Assembly (NCBI RefSeq): GCF_030997045.1 | Contig: NZ_CP116899.1 | Span: 5,170,001 to 5,234,000 of the forward strand | Direction: 5' to 3' | Length of the DNA: 64,000 bases | Source of the DNA: Microbulbifer sp. TB1203 | GTDB taxonomy: Bacteria; Pseudomonadota; Gammaproteobacteria; Pseudomonadales; Cellvibrionaceae | Part shown: positions 1 through 8,639 of the stretch, one piece after another | How the letters are laid out: every line of letters starts with the position of its first letter | How positions within the stretch are numbered: position 1 is the stretch's first letter | Made by a program: the position numbers and the translations under genes | Notes under the pieces: model-generated | The model's input: the letters and a program-made list of their open reading frames with translations, nothing else | What the model was told of the DNA's origin: nothing | Database searches by the model: none

Positions 1-1
1 G

Positions 2-913
2 GCGCGCCGCGGTATCGCCGCCGTGCTGCCGAACCCGGAGAGCTTTCCCTACACCCTGCGTGTGGTATCTGAAATCACCGAATCCAACGGTTCCAGCTCT
101 ATGGCCTCCGTGTGTGGTTCCAGCCTGGCGCTGATGGATGCCGGTGTGCCGCTGAAGGCGCCGGTAGCCGGTATCGCCATGGGCCTGGTGAAAGAGAACG
201 AAGGCTACGCGGTACTCACCGATATCCTTGGCGACGAAGATCACCTCGGCGATATGGACTTCAAAGTGGCCGGCACCGCTTCTGGTGTGACCGCGCTGCA
301 GATGGACATCAAGATCGAGGGAATCACCGAAGAGATCATGGAGACCGCGCTGGAGCAAGCCCTGCACGCGCGTCTGCATATCCTCGCGGAAATGAACAAG
401 GTGATCGGCGCCTCCCGCGAGGTCGTCAACGAGAACGCACCCCGCTACGCGACCCTGAAGATCCATCCGGACAAGATCCGCGATGTTATCGGTAAGGGCG
501 GTGCCACCATCCGCTCCATCACCGAGGAGACCGGTGCATCCATCGATATCGAGGACGACGGCACCATCAAGGTGTTCGGCGAGGACGGCGAGAGCCTGGA
601 AGCGGCGGTTACCCGTATCGAGGAGATCACCGCGGAAGCCGAGATCGGCGCCATCTACGAGGGCACCGTGGTGCGCATCGTGGACTTCGGTGCTTTCGTC
701 AACTTCCTGCCGGGCAAAGACGGCCTGGTGCATATCTCCCAGATCGCGGAGGAGCGTGTCAACGCAGTCACTGACTACTTGAGCGAAGGCCAGAAGGTAT
801 TCGTGAAGGTACTGGACGTGGATCAGCGGGGCCGTATCAAGCTGTCCATCAAGGAAGCGAAGGCCGATCAGGCGGAAGAGCCTACTCAGGCCCAGGCGTC
901 TGACGAAACCTGA
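2..913 (+). CDS. pnp: Polyribonucleotide nucleotidyltransferase, C-terminal part (cut by window start)
   Basis: PNPase degrades RNA 3' to 5' by phosphorolysis and works in the degradosome in the cytoplasm. The frame is open from the first bases of the window, so the N-terminal half is missing. What remains is the end of the second RNase PH domain (SSSMASVCGSSLALMDAG, then the conserved KENEGYAVLTDILGDEDHLG region), the helical linker, a KH domain with the VIGKGGATIRSI signature, and an S1 domain (EGTVVRIVDFGAFVNFLPG to DVDQRGRIKLSIKEA). The acidic Gln/Glu-rich tail is usual for the family. A strong terminator follows 16 bases after the stop, so the gene ends its transcription unit. Identification is secure. 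Confidence 0.97.
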   Translation, partial: ARRGIAAVLPNPESFPYTLRVVSEITESNGSSSMASVCGSSLALMDAGVPLKAPVAGIAMGLVKENEGYAVLTDILGDEDHLGDMDFKVAGTASGVTALQMDIKIEGITEEIMETALEQALHARLHILAEMNKVIGASREVVNENAPRYATLKIHPDKIRDVIGKGGATIRSITEETGASIDIEDDGTIKVFGEDGESLEAAVTRIEEITAEAEIGAIYEGTVVRIVDFGAFVNFLPGKDGLVHISQIAEERVNAVTDYLSEGQKVFVKVLDVDQRGRIKLSIKEAKADQAEEPTQAQASDET

Positions 914-929
914 TTCTTTGTCGCTCGTT

Positions 930-960
930 AAAAAAACCCGGCAATTGCCGGGTTTTTTTA
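930..960 (+). terminator. Rho-independent terminator after pnp
   Basis: A perfect palindrome CCCGGCAATTGCCGGG (937-952) is flanked by a run of A before it and seven T after it. The flanking A and T runs would allow function in both directions, but only pnp ends here. Confidence 0.93.
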
Positions 961-1081
961 TGGACGCAGGCTAATCCGGTGCAGGAGCGTCATGCCGGCA
1001 TGACGACCAGCGATCACGTCACTCGCCACTCCCCACCCCAACCCGTTAGAATCCCCTATAAAGAAAAAAGGGGAGCCCGCC

Positions 1082-1726
1082 TTGCACAACTACTGGCTTG
1101 TGGAAATCCTGCTCGCACTGGCCGCCACGCTGGTTGCCACCCAGTATTGGCATATTTCCCGCTATCGTCTTCAGACACCGGCCCTGCTGGTGACCGGGGG
1201 CCTGCTGTGTCTCGCTCTCGCAGCCGCCGTCGGGGCCTACCGCTACGGCATCGACCCGGGGATTACCGGGTTGCACCGCGCGCTGTCGCGCCTGTCCGGC
1301 GCCGTCTCATTTCTGTCGATCGGGCTGGGGCTGCTGTGGGCCCGGCTGCAGCTGCCCCTGGGATATCGCGGCCGCGCACCGGCCTATGCGATCTTCGCGC
1401 TGGCGGTCGGCTCTGCGCTGGGCCTGGCGGAGACCACCGGCTTCGATGCGCAGTCCGTAAACAGGCTGTACAGCGCTGTGGGGCTTTCCCTTTGGCTGCT
1501 GGTGGCTGCGATGGAATTGTTTGGGCGGCACAGCCTGTCCCGGTTGCAGGTGTTGCTGCTCGCCGCGGGCGCTCTGCTGGTGATTATCGCCGGGCTGTTT
1601 GTGGGAACCGGCGCGAGGCGGGTGCTGGGGTTGGCGCGTATCAACTGGTTCCACTTGATGCTGGCATTGGGAGTGATGTCACTACTGTGCGCGCTTCCGA
1701 TTTTCCGGCGAGAGAAAAACGAATGA
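1082..1726 (+). CDS. Hypothetical multi-pass inner membrane protein
   Basis: I do not recognise the family. The 214-residue product is mostly hydrophobic, with about six to seven predicted membrane segments (for example residues 6-20, 33-52, 72-90, 98-114, 136-150, 158-176 and 190-207) and short basic loops, ending in a charged RREKNE tail. The start is a TTG at 1082, chosen because a GGGAG Shine-Dalgarno lies seven bases upstream and no ATG precedes the first membrane segment. It stands alone between pnp and the mutarotase gene, on the same strand as both. No catalytic motif is visible, so no function is proposed. Confidence 0.7.
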   Translation: MHNYWLVEILLALAATLVATQYWHISRYRLQTPALLVTGGLLCLALAAAVGAYRYGIDPGITGLHRALSRLSGAVSFLSIGLGLLWARLQLPLGYRGRAPAYAIFALAVGSALGLAETTGFDAQSVNRLYSAVGLSLWLLVAAMELFGRHSLSRLQVLLLAAGALLVIIAGLFVGTGARRVLGLARINWFHLMLALGVMSLLCALPIFRREKNE

Positions 1727-1827
1727 ATAAAGGGTAACTGCTCACCCTGCAGGAGCGGCGGGGTGGTTCGCTTAAACCAATGCAGATCCCCTATGATTGA
1801 GTAATTACAAAAAAGGTTGCAATCCAA

Positions 1828-2700
1828 GTGAGTGAATCGATACAAACCCAAACCATTAGCCCTACCGACAGCGGCACACTCTACGGCAAGCCCGGCCTGG
1901 ATCTGTTTCTGGTGCAGACACCCCTGTGCCGCGCGGTGATTGCCAGGCAGGGCGCCCAGTTGCTGGAGTTTCAGGCCGCCGGCTGCGAGCCCCTGCTTTG
2001 GCTCAGCCCGAAAGCCTGTTTCGAGCCCGGCGAACCCGTGCGAGGCGGTATCCCACTGTGCCTGCCCTGGTTCGGTATCAACAATCAGGACCCGGAAAAA
2101 CCCAAGCACGGACTGGTGCGCACCGAGCCCTGGCAACTGGCGAGCGGCAAGGAGCTGGAGGGCGGGGAAGTGGAGTTGGTATTCACTTACCGGCACCCCG
2201 GCAACGAACTGTTTAGCGCACCTTTCTTCTGCACGATGACCATGCGCCTGGGAAGGGAATTGGAGTTGCATCTGGAACTGGAAAACCGGGACGAGGAAAC
2301 TGCAGAGTACAGCTGGGCCTGGCACACCTATTTTCCGGTGGACGATGTGCGCGAGATCGAGGTACGCGGGCTGGAAAACACCGAATACCTGGACAAAACC
2401 CGCGGGCTGGAACGCTTCACCCAGGAGGGAGTACTCACTTTCCCAGGGGAAGTGGACCGGGTTTTTGAAAATGCCCCGGAACAACAGCAGATCATCACCA
2501 GTGATGCGATTACCGCTCGCAGCGAAAACTGCCACACCGTAATCGCCTGGAACCCGGGCGCAGAACTGGCCACGACCCTGGAGGATGTGGGCGATCACTA
2601 CCGGGAGTATGTCTGCGTGGAGCACGGCAATGCGTTTGCCAACAGCTGGCAGCTGGAAAGCCGGCAAACAGCAACTGCGTCGCTTCGGCTCACCAGGTAA
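1828..2700 (+). CDS. yeaD: D-hexose-6-phosphate mutarotase (aldose 1-epimerase family)
   Basis: Members of this family interconvert alpha and beta anomers of hexose 6-phosphates in the cytoplasm. The 290-residue product has the family hallmarks: an early GAQLLEF strand, a RGGIPLCLPWFG substrate-binding stretch (about residues 71-82), HGLVRTEPWQL, the catalytic-His region around YSWAWHTYFPV, and EYVCVEHGN with a conserved Glu near residue 264. Length matches E. coli YeaD (about 294). Translation begins at GTG 1828, preceded by an AAGG stretch. It is a single gene; a hairpin repeat follows it. The general family is clear; the exact physiological sugar phosphate is not visible from sequence. Confidence 0.88.
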   Translation: MSESIQTQTISPTDSGTLYGKPGLDLFLVQTPLCRAVIARQGAQLLEFQAAGCEPLLWLSPKACFEPGEPVRGGIPLCLPWFGINNQDPEKPKHGLVRTEPWQLASGKELEGGEVELVFTYRHPGNELFSAPFFCTMTMRLGRELELHLELENRDEETAEYSWAWHTYFPVDDVREIEVRGLENTEYLDKTRGLERFTQEGVLTFPGEVDRVFENAPEQQQIITSDAITARSENCHTVIAWNPGAELATTLEDVGDHYREYVCVEHGNAFANSWQLESRQTATASLRLTR

Positions 2701-2726
2701 AAGTTATCGAAAATGAAATACACCTA

Positions 2727-2910
2727 AGAGCCTGTTTAAAGTCTTCGAAAATTCGACCTCAGTGCGGGGCCGGTATGGATGCCTCTTTCCGGGACACGCT
2801 GTAAATACGTCCTTGTACGCTCGTAATCGGCATCCATGCCTCATACGGTCCGGAAAAGAGGCATCCATACCGGCCGGGCGAGCTTCTCGCGAGACTCCAA
2901 ACAGGCTCTA
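2727..2910. repeat. Long hairpin repeat H1 with conserved loop segment
   Basis: The inner stem arms are 2770-2793 and 2849-2874, with one or two mismatches. An outer pair (AGAGCCTGTTT near 2728 and AAACAGGCTCT at 2899-2909) encloses them. Between the inner arms lies a segment starting CACGCTGTAAATACGTCC that recurs in copies at 15.3, 21.5 and 27.1 kb, followed by a smaller palindrome GGCATCCATGCC. It lies between the mutarotase and methyltransferase genes. Confidence 0.9.
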
Positions 2911-2985
2911 AGTATTTCCCCGTCGCTGATTACCGATGGACTTTTGTGGGCCCTGCCTGCAGAGAATTGATCAGGAGTTGTTGTT

Positions 2986-3738
2986 ATGCCTACATCCGGT
3001 AAACAGGTCTGGAATCCTGACCAGTACGCTGAAAATGCCCGCTTCGTATCCGATCTGGGGGCGCCCGTTGTCGAGCTGCTCGCTCCGATACGCGGTGAAC
3101 GTATTTTGGATCTGGGCTGCGGTGACGGCGCCCTTACGGTGAAACTTGCCGGATATGGCTGTGAAGTGGTCGCCGTCGATTCAAGCCCGGAGATGATCGA
3201 AGCGGCAAAGGCTCTCGGCCTTGATGCCCGCATCGTGGATGGGCAGGAACTTCCATTCGAGAGAGAATTCGACGCGGTATTTACCAATGCGGCCCTCCAT
3301 TGGATGAAGAATCCAGCGGCCGTGGTCGCCGGGGTGGAGCGGGCGCTTAAGCCCGGAGGGCGCTTTGTCGGCGAGTTCGGGGGGCGGGGCAATGTCGCCG
3401 CTATTGTTGCCGCGGTAGAGTCTGCGCTGGGCTCCAGGGGTCTGTATTCGGAGTGCCCCTGGTATTTTCCCGGGGCTGAGGAATACAGTAAGTTGCTGGA
3501 AGGAAACGGATTTTCCGTGCAAAGTGCAACTTTGATTCCGCGCCCCACGCCCTTGCCTGGCGACGTGGGTAACTGGATCGAAACCCTGGCGCAGCCCTAT
3601 CTCTCGGTGATTCCCGATTCGCTGAGAGGGGAGTTTCTGCGGGAGGTGGTGGAGTCGTTGCGCCCGGTTCTTTGCGATCGGAAGGGGAATTGGCATGCGG
3701 ATTATGTGCGTTTGCGCTTCTGTGCCAGGAAAGGGTAG
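2986..3738 (+). CDS. Class I SAM-dependent methyltransferase
   Basis: This is a soluble 250-residue protein with a Rossmann-type methyltransferase fold. Motif I is ILDLGCGDGALT (about residues 44-55), followed by the acidic VVAVDSSPEMIEAA that contacts the SAM ribose, then VDGQELPFEREFDAVFTNAALHWM (motif II/III) and ALKPGGRFVGEFGG. The pattern is that of the Methyltransf_11/25 group of small-molecule methyltransferases. The substrate cannot be deduced. Translation starts at an ATG with AGGAG about nine bases upstream. The neighbour downstream is a DUF3291-like gene on the same strand; the gap of roughly 85 bases suggests possible cotranscription but no obvious functional tie. Confidence 0.87.
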   Translation: MPTSGKQVWNPDQYAENARFVSDLGAPVVELLAPIRGERILDLGCGDGALTVKLAGYGCEVVAVDSSPEMIEAAKALGLDARIVDGQELPFEREFDAVFTNAALHWMKNPAAVVAGVERALKPGGRFVGEFGGRGNVAAIVAAVESALGSRGLYSECPWYFPGAEEYSKLLEGNGFSVQSATLIPRPTPLPGDVGNWIETLAQPYLSVIPDSLRGEFLREVVESLRPVLCDRKGNWHADYVRLRFCARKG

Positions 3739-3823
3739 GTCTGGACGGCCGGGGAACGTACGCTTGGATAATTTTTTGTTGTTTGCGGTTTCGCGCTGGA
3801 GCGACCAGTAAAGGGAGTTGATT

Positions 3824-4288
3824 TTGGCAAAAAGATTTCACCTGGCACAGGTCAATATCGCACGGGCAAAGGGGCCCATGGACAGCCCGGTCATGAAGGG
3901 ATTTGTGGATCAGTTGGACAGGATCAATGCGCTGGCGGAGAGCAGCCCCGGTTTTGTCTGGCGCCTGCAAACTGAAGAGGGCGATGCTACGGCACTGCAG
4001 GCCTTTGACGATGAGCGGATTATCATCAATATGTCGGTGTGGGAATCCTTCCAGGCGCTGAAGGATTATGTCTACGCCGGTGGGCACCTGAAGGTACTGA
4101 AAGACAAAAAGAACTGGTTCGAGAAGATGCCGGGCCCGATCCTGGCGTTGTGGTGGATACCCGCGGGGTCCACACCAACGGTCGACGACGGCAAGCGGGC
4201 TTTGCAGATCCTGGAAGCAAAAGGCCCCACGCCGGAGGCCTTTTCCTTTGCCAAGCCTTACCCTTCGCCGCAGGTCCAGCCCGCGTAA
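3824..4288 (+). CDS. DUF3291 family protein
   Basis: The product (about 154 residues) begins MAKRFHLAQVNIARAKGPMD and carries WRLQTEEGDATA, then INMSVWESFQALKDYVY, and KNWFEKMPGPILALWWIPAG, which are typical of DUF3291 (a dimeric alpha/beta barrel, monooxygenase-like fold). Function is unknown. I place the start at TTG 3824 because an AAGGGAG Shine-Dalgarno ends at 3817 and would be too close to the other in-frame TTG at 3818. The gene follows the methyltransferase gene and faces the thioesterase gene, which converges on it 28 bases downstream. Confidence 0.82.
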   Translation: MAKRFHLAQVNIARAKGPMDSPVMKGFVDQLDRINALAESSPGFVWRLQTEEGDATALQAFDDERIIINMSVWESFQALKDYVYAGGHLKVLKDKKNWFEKMPGPILALWWIPAGSTPTVDDGKRALQILEAKGPTPEAFSFAKPYPSPQVQPA

Positions 4289-4316
4289 AAGCAGTTTATA
4301 ACGCAGCGCGCGGATT

Positions 4317-5108
4317 TCAGTCGAAAACGGTCACTGTCTGGCGGGTAAAAGCGACCAGCTGTTCCCCGGCATCCCAAAGCCGTGCCTGGACAACCCCGTA
4401 GCCATCGGCCGCCTGCTGCACTTCGGCCAGATATTGCCACCAATGTGTACCACTGAAGTTGGGCAGGGGCTCGATAAATTCCACCGTCCAGGATAGCGAG
4501 CTGGCAGGTGCCGGTTTTGTAAGCATCGGCAGTATCGCCGGTGGCCAGGCGTCGATCAGCGCCAGCAGGTGACTGACGCCCACCGGTTTTTCTTCAGCTT
4601 CTTTGAACCGCACCCAGCCACCCAGTTGATTGTCTTTGCTGCCGCTGAAAGGCTGTTCCCCACGGGCGATGCGATAGTCGAAGTGCTGGGTAAATTCCGG
4701 CACGACGCCGGGGATATAGGGTAGCGCCTCGCTGTCCTCGGGCGCCTTGAACCGGGGCGCGGTATCCGTGTCCACCCGCACTTTTGACAGGCGGCCTCTG
4801 CCGAAACTGGCCAGCCCCGCGAGTACCACTGAATCTCCTTGCCGGATTCTTCCCTCCACCTGGGTGACCGAGCGCCCGGCCCTGAGAGTGGCCGCGGCAG
4901 TGTCCACAGGGCCCGGTGCCATCGGGCCGACGAAGGAAATGGTCAGGGAGCGCAGGCTCGCTTCCGGTTCTACCTGCGCGGCCATTCTTTCATACAGCAT
5001 GGCGGCCACCAAGCCGCCAAATGTGGCGCGGCCCTGGGACCACCCTTCGGGGATCTCTTGTGCGTCCCGGTTCGATCGCCAGTCGCTGAGCAGTTGATCA
5101 AAAGTCAT
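4317..5108 (-). CDS. Thioesterase family protein (TesB-like double hotdog)
   Basis: A 263-residue protein of the acyl-CoA thioesterase type (4HBT_3/TesB-like). Visible features are the first hotdog with ATFGGLVAAMLYERM and LRSLTISFVGPMAPGPV, and the second with QLGGWVRFKE, LALIDAWPPAILPML and SLSWTVEFIEPLP. The length fits the shorter TesB-like proteins often annotated as thioesterase family or acyl-CoA thioesterase domain protein. It probably hydrolyses acyl-CoA in the cytoplasm, but the acyl chain is unknown. The gene sits 33 bases downstream of panB on the same strand and may be the last gene of that unit; in Pseudomonas this slot is commonly taken by panC. Confidence 0.82.
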   Translation of the reverse strand: MTFDQLLSDWRSNRDAQEIPEGWSQGRATFGGLVAAMLYERMAAQVEPEASLRSLTISFVGPMAPGPVDTAAATLRAGRSVTQVEGRIRQGDSVVLAGLASFGRGRLSKVRVDTDTAPRFKAPEDSEALPYIPGVVPEFTQHFDYRIARGEQPFSGSKDNQLGGWVRFKEAEEKPVGVSHLLALIDAWPPAILPMLTKPAPASSLSWTVEFIEPLPNFSGTHWWQYLAEVQQAADGYGVVQARLWDAGEQLVAFTRQTVTVFD

Positions 5109-5141
5109 TTTGGATTATCTGATTGCGAGCGGGGAGATTCT

Positions 5142-5957
5142 TTACTCGAAAGTGTGATTGTCGTCGGGGAAGACGCCGTTCTTTACGTCTTCCGCGTATT
5201 TGCGTAATGCGCCCGGAATATTTCCCGTTTCTTCCAGAAAGTTCTTGGAGAATTTCGGCGGCGTTTCGGTGAGGCCGAGGATGTCGTTGATCACCAGCAC
5301 CTGGGCATCCGTATCCCGGCCGGCACCGATGCCGATGGTGGGCATGGAGACAGTGTCGGTGATTCGTCTGGCGAGGGAGGCGGGCACACACTCGAGGACC
5401 AGCAGGTCCGCGCCGGCCTCGTCCAGTTGTGCGGCGTCGTCGAGGATTTCCCCGGCCCGCTCTTCGTCGCGCCCTTGCACGCGGTAGCCACCGAGCTTGT
5501 GCACCGACTGCGGGGTAAGGCCCAGATGTGCACATACGGGGATGCCGCGGTCGGTAAGCATTCTCACCGTTTCCGCCAGCCAGGCGCCGCCCTCGATTTT
5601 CACCATATGTGCGCCCGCCTGCATGATGCGGGTGGCGTTGGTCAGTGCCTTTTCGGGGGTGGCGTAGGTCATAAAGGGCATATCGCCCATAATCAGCGAT
5701 TTCCTGTTGCCCCGGGCCACGGCCTCCACATGGTAGATCATCTGCTCCATGGTCACCGGGATGGTGCTGTCGTAGCCGAGTACGGTCATGCCCAGGGAGT
5801 CGCCCACCAGCACGGCCTCGACACCGGTTTTCTGCGCCATTGCGGCCATGGGCGCATCATACAGAGCCACGGTGATAAATTTTTCACCGTCCGCTTTCAT
5901 CTTGCGCAGGGTCTGCACGGTTACGGGCTTTTCCAGTTCGGAGGGAGCGTAAGGCAT
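5142..5957 (-). CDS. panB: 3-methyl-2-oxobutanoate hydroxymethyltransferase
   Basis: PanB makes ketopantoate from alpha-ketoisovalerate and 5,10-methylene-tetrahydrofolate, the first committed step of pantothenate synthesis. The 271-residue protein has LRKMKADGEKFITVALYDAP, the Mg-binding VLVGDSLGMTVLGYDSTIPVT region, LIMGDMPFMTY, VKIEGG, IPVCAHLGLTPQSVHKLGG and IGIGAGRDTDAQVLVINDILG. The frame stays open upstream into the kinase gene, but the ATG at 5957 is the right start: it has GGAG upstream and gives the family length. Its start lies two bases beyond the stop of the deoxynucleoside kinase gene, so the two are probably translationally coupled. No panC follows. Confidence 0.95.
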   Translation of the reverse strand: MPYAPSELEKPVTVQTLRKMKADGEKFITVALYDAPMAAMAQKTGVEAVLVGDSLGMTVLGYDSTIPVTMEQMIYHVEAVARGNRKSLIMGDMPFMTYATPEKALTNATRIMQAGAHMVKIEGGAWLAETVRMLTDRGIPVCAHLGLTPQSVHKLGGYRVQGRDEERAGEILDDAAQLDEAGADLLVLECVPASLARRITDTVSMPTIGIGAGRDTDAQVLVINDILGLTETPPKFSKNFLEETGNIPGALRKYAEDVKNGVFPDDNHTFE

Positions 5958-5958
5958 A

Positions 5959-6645
5959 TCAGACTCCGGGATTGTAATAGTGTCGGCCGCTGTTGATAGT
6001 GAGCAGGTATTCCACCAGCTGGTGGTAATCCTCTGGCCGGTCGACGATATCGATGTCTTCACTGTTGACGATCAACAGCGGCGCTTGGTCGTAATAGTGG
6101 AAAAACTGCGTGTAGGCGTCGTTGAGTGCGGCCAGATACTCGTTGCCGATAGCGCGTTCGGCGGCGATACCGCGACTGCGGATACGCTCCTGCAGAATCT
6201 TGAGGGGAGCCTGCAGATAGATCACCAGATCCGGCTTGGGGGCCTCCAGGGTCAGGTGCTGATAGACCTGTCGGTAGAGTGCCAGTTCGTCGCTGTCGAG
6301 GGTGACCTCGGCAAACAGCCGATCTTTCTCAATCAAAAAGTCCGCTACCCGCACCGGCTTGAACAGGTCGTCCTGGCGCAGCGCCTGGATCTGCTGCGAC
6401 CGCTGCAGCAGGAAGTGCAGCTGGGTGGGCAGGGCCGCGCTTTTGGGATCTCGGTAAAAGCGTTCGAGAAAGGGGTTGTCTTCGGGCTGCTCGAGCAGGG
6501 TGTCGTAATTGAATGTGGCGGCGAGCTTTTTCGCCAGGGTGGTTTTGCCCACGCCGATATTGCCTTCCACGGCGATGAATCTGGGCAGGGTTTTGCCGGA
6601 GAGATCCAGCTCGCGGGTGTTGGGCTCACCGGGTTCTGTTGCCAT
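5959..6645 (-). CDS. Deoxynucleoside kinase family protein
   Basis: The 228-residue protein has a P-loop FIAVEGNIGVGKTTLAKKL (about residues 23-41), EQPEDNPFLERFYRD, LHFLLQRSQQ, the DRS-like substrate region VADFLIEKDRLFAEVTL, and the LID region LQERIRSRGIAAER. This is the dNK/deoxyguanosine-deoxyadenosine kinase family, which phosphorylates deoxynucleosides for salvage. It sits between folK and panB; in many gammaproteobacteria a kinase of this type occupies the same place. Cytoplasmic; the preferred nucleoside cannot be read from the sequence. The start ATG at 6645 follows an AAGGAGTAGAGCCCA leader on the minus strand, a good Shine-Dalgarno. Confidence 0.9.
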   Translation of the reverse strand: MATEPGEPNTRELDLSGKTLPRFIAVEGNIGVGKTTLAKKLAATFNYDTLLEQPEDNPFLERFYRDPKSAALPTQLHFLLQRSQQIQALRQDDLFKPVRVADFLIEKDRLFAEVTLDSDELALYRQVYQHLTLEAPKPDLVIYLQAPLKILQERIRSRGIAAERAIGNEYLAALNDAYTQFFHYYDQAPLLIVNSEDIDIVDRPEDYHQLVEYLLTINSGRHYYNPGV

Positions 6646-6754
6646 TGGGCTCTACTCCTTATCTCCTTCTGCCGCCGGTGTTTTTTGTAGGGCGGTCCAT
6701 GGCCGCGTGCGGAGCTGGAGCCTTCACGCCCCAGTAAGCTCCGCGCTCCCGGGG

Positions 6755-7231
6755 TCAGAGTTTTTCCAGGCGGTTGTGCGGGCATTGCAGCAGCAGGGTT
6801 TGTATCGACTCTCCCGAGGGGAGTTGCAGCTCCGGCTCCAGCTCCGCCAGCGGCAGAAGCACGAAATTGCGTTCGGCCATGCGCGGATGGGGAACCTGTA
6901 GCCGCGGTTCGTCGATGTGCTGCTGTCCGAACACTAGTATATCCAAATCGAGGGTGCGGGCACCCCAGCGGATGCCGCGCTCGCGCCCATGGGCGGATTC
7001 GATCGCCTGCAGTCCGTCCAGCAGGTCCAGAGGTTCCAACTGGGTTTCCAGTTCCGCCACCGCATTGATGTAATCGGGCTGGTTGCCGGGGCCGATGGGT
7101 GCGCTGCGATAGAAGCTGGAACAGCGCAGCAGGGCGGTTTGCGGCAGCGCGGCGATGGCATCCAGCGCACTGCGCAACTGCTGCTGCGGATCGGCCAGAT
7201 TGCTGCCGAGGCCGATAAAACAGCGGGTCAT
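6755..7231 (-). CDS. folK: 6-hydroxymethyl-7,8-dihydropterin pyrophosphokinase
   Basis: FolK transfers pyrophosphate from ATP to hydroxymethyldihydropterin in folate synthesis. The 158-residue product shows the complete pattern: CFIGLGSNLADPQQQL at the start, SSFYRSAPIGPGNQPDYINAV, LQAIESAHGRERGIRWGARTLDLDILVFG (the signature with catalytic Asp residues), and HPRMAERNFVLLPLAE. Its ATG (7229-7231) directly abuts the TAA of pcnB (TAAATG), so translation is likely coupled. The pcnB-folK-panB order is conserved in pseudomonads and joins pterin and pantothenate steps, since PanB needs a folate cofactor. Confidence 0.96.
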   Translation of the reverse strand: MTRCFIGLGSNLADPQQQLRSALDAIAALPQTALLRCSSFYRSAPIGPGNQPDYINAVAELETQLEPLDLLDGLQAIESAHGRERGIRWGARTLDLDILVFGQQHIDEPRLQVPHPRMAERNFVLLPLAELEPELQLPSGESIQTLLLQCPHNRLEKL

Positions 7232-8581
7232 TTACTCGGCCCTGGTGGAGCGCCGGCGGCGGCCGCCGCGGCCCCCCCTCCCGCGCCGGCCGCCGCCGTC
7301 GCGTTGCAGCTTGCTCACCATGGTTTGCCGCTGCTCTTCGTCCGCCTCCTGAAACTCGGTCCACCACTGGCCCAGGCCCGGCTGGATTTCGCCGGACTCC
7401 TCGCGCAGCAGCAGGAAATCGTAGGCGGCGCGGAAGCGCGGGTGCTCGCTCAGGTGCTGGGCGCGATTGCCGGTGCGGCGGGGGAGGCGCAGTTGCATAT
7501 CCCAGATCTCCCGCATCGGAATGGAGAAGCGTTTGGGAATGGCGGTGTGCGCCAACTGGTTGCCGATGACTTCCTGTGCGGCCTGGGCCAGCGCCGGCAC
7601 CGGAGGGACACCTTTTTCGGCCAGTTGCCGCTGCTCCGCCTGAACCGCCGGCCACAGCAGGGCAGCGTAAAGGAATGCGGGAGTGACCCGCTTGTCGTCG
7701 CGGATGCGCGCGTCGGTATTGCGCAGGGCCTTGCGGGTCAGGGCCAGCGCCGCCGGGTCTTCCAACTGGGCGGCGTTGTCGGGAAACAGGTGTTGCCAGA
7801 GCCCGTATTCGTGCAGCAGCTCGAAGGTACTTTCGCCGTAACCGCTCATCAGCAGCTTGAGCACTTCGTCGAACAGCCGCGCGGGGGCGATATTGTGCAG
7901 CAGCGGGGCCAGCTCGCCGAGGGGTGCTGCGGTCGCGCGCTCAATGGTGAAGTCCAGCTTGGCCGCGAAGCGCACTGCGCGCAGCATGCGCACCGGGTCT
8001 TCCTTATAGCGGGTGACCGGATCGCCAATGATGCGGATCAGGCGCTGTTCGATATCGCGCATGCCGCCGGTGTAGTCGTGGATCTCGAAGCCGTCGGTGG
8101 TGTAGTAGAGAGCGTTGATGGTGAAGTCGCGGCGTATCGCGTCGCTCTCCAGGTCCCCGTAGACGTTGTCGCGCAGCAGCATGCCGTGTTCCGATTGCTG
8201 CGCCTCGTGGGCCTCGCCCTCGCTGTGGTGGCCGCGGAAGGTGGTGACCTCGATCACCTCGCGGCCGATGCGCGCGTGCAGGATGCGGAAGCGGCGGCCG
8301 ACGATGCGCGAGCCGCGGAACAGCTCCTTGGCCTCTTCCGGGGTGGCGTCGGTGGCTACGTCGAAGTCCTTGGGGTGGCCGCCCAGGAGCAGGTCGCGCA
8401 CGCCGCCGCCGACGATATAGGCCCGGAAGCCGGCCTCCTGCAGCCGTTTCATCACCGTGAGCGCCGCCCGGCTGATATTCCGGCGGGACAGGTTGTGGTC
8501 GCTGCGCGGAACGATCCTTAGGGTGGCGGGGTTACCTGGCTTGCGCCAGCGTTTGATACTGCTGATCAGGGAATTGAGCAT
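7232..8581 (-). CDS. pcnB: Poly(A) polymerase I
   Basis: PcnB adds poly(A) tails to RNA 3' ends, which marks them for decay. The 449-residue protein has the nucleotidyltransferase head AYIVGGGVRDLLLGGHPKDFDVATDATPEE (GGxVRD and DxD-type catalytic acids), RIVGRRFRILHA, RRDFTINALYY, the RNA-binding RYKEDPVRMLRAVRFAAKL and the C-terminal arm. The last 20 residues form a strongly basic Arg/Gly-rich tail (GGRRGRGGRGGRRRR), a common feature in this family. The N-terminus includes a basic, Arg-rich leader RISR-like segment before ALTVMKRLQEAG. It is the first gene of the pcnB-folK-dNK-panB group and lies just downstream of the CrcZ-like locus. Confidence 0.95.
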   Translation of the reverse strand: MLNSLISSIKRWRKPGNPATLRIVPRSDHNLSRRNISRAALTVMKRLQEAGFRAYIVGGGVRDLLLGGHPKDFDVATDATPEEAKELFRGSRIVGRRFRILHARIGREVIEVTTFRGHHSEGEAHEAQQSEHGMLLRDNVYGDLESDAIRRDFTINALYYTTDGFEIHDYTGGMRDIEQRLIRIIGDPVTRYKEDPVRMLRAVRFAAKLDFTIERATAAPLGELAPLLHNIAPARLFDEVLKLLMSGYGESTFELLHEYGLWQHLFPDNAAQLEDPAALALTRKALRNTDARIRDDKRVTPAFLYAALLWPAVQAEQRQLAEKGVPPVPALAQAAQEVIGNQLAHTAIPKRFSIPMREIWDMQLRLPRRTGNRAQHLSEHPRFRAAYDFLLLREESGEIQPGLGQWWTEFQEADEEQRQTMVSKLQRDGGGRRGRGGRGGRRRRSTRAE

Positions 8582-8639
8582 ACGGCTGTCTGTTGCTTAC
8601 TGGGGCTGGGCCCGTCTATTGTGCGGGCGGATTCTACCA

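Noticed and set aside
6989..8521. Long plus-strand frame opposite pcnB and folK
   Set aside because: It is the antisense of two well-identified genes and has Val/Gly/Gln-rich composition typical of GC-rich shadow frames.
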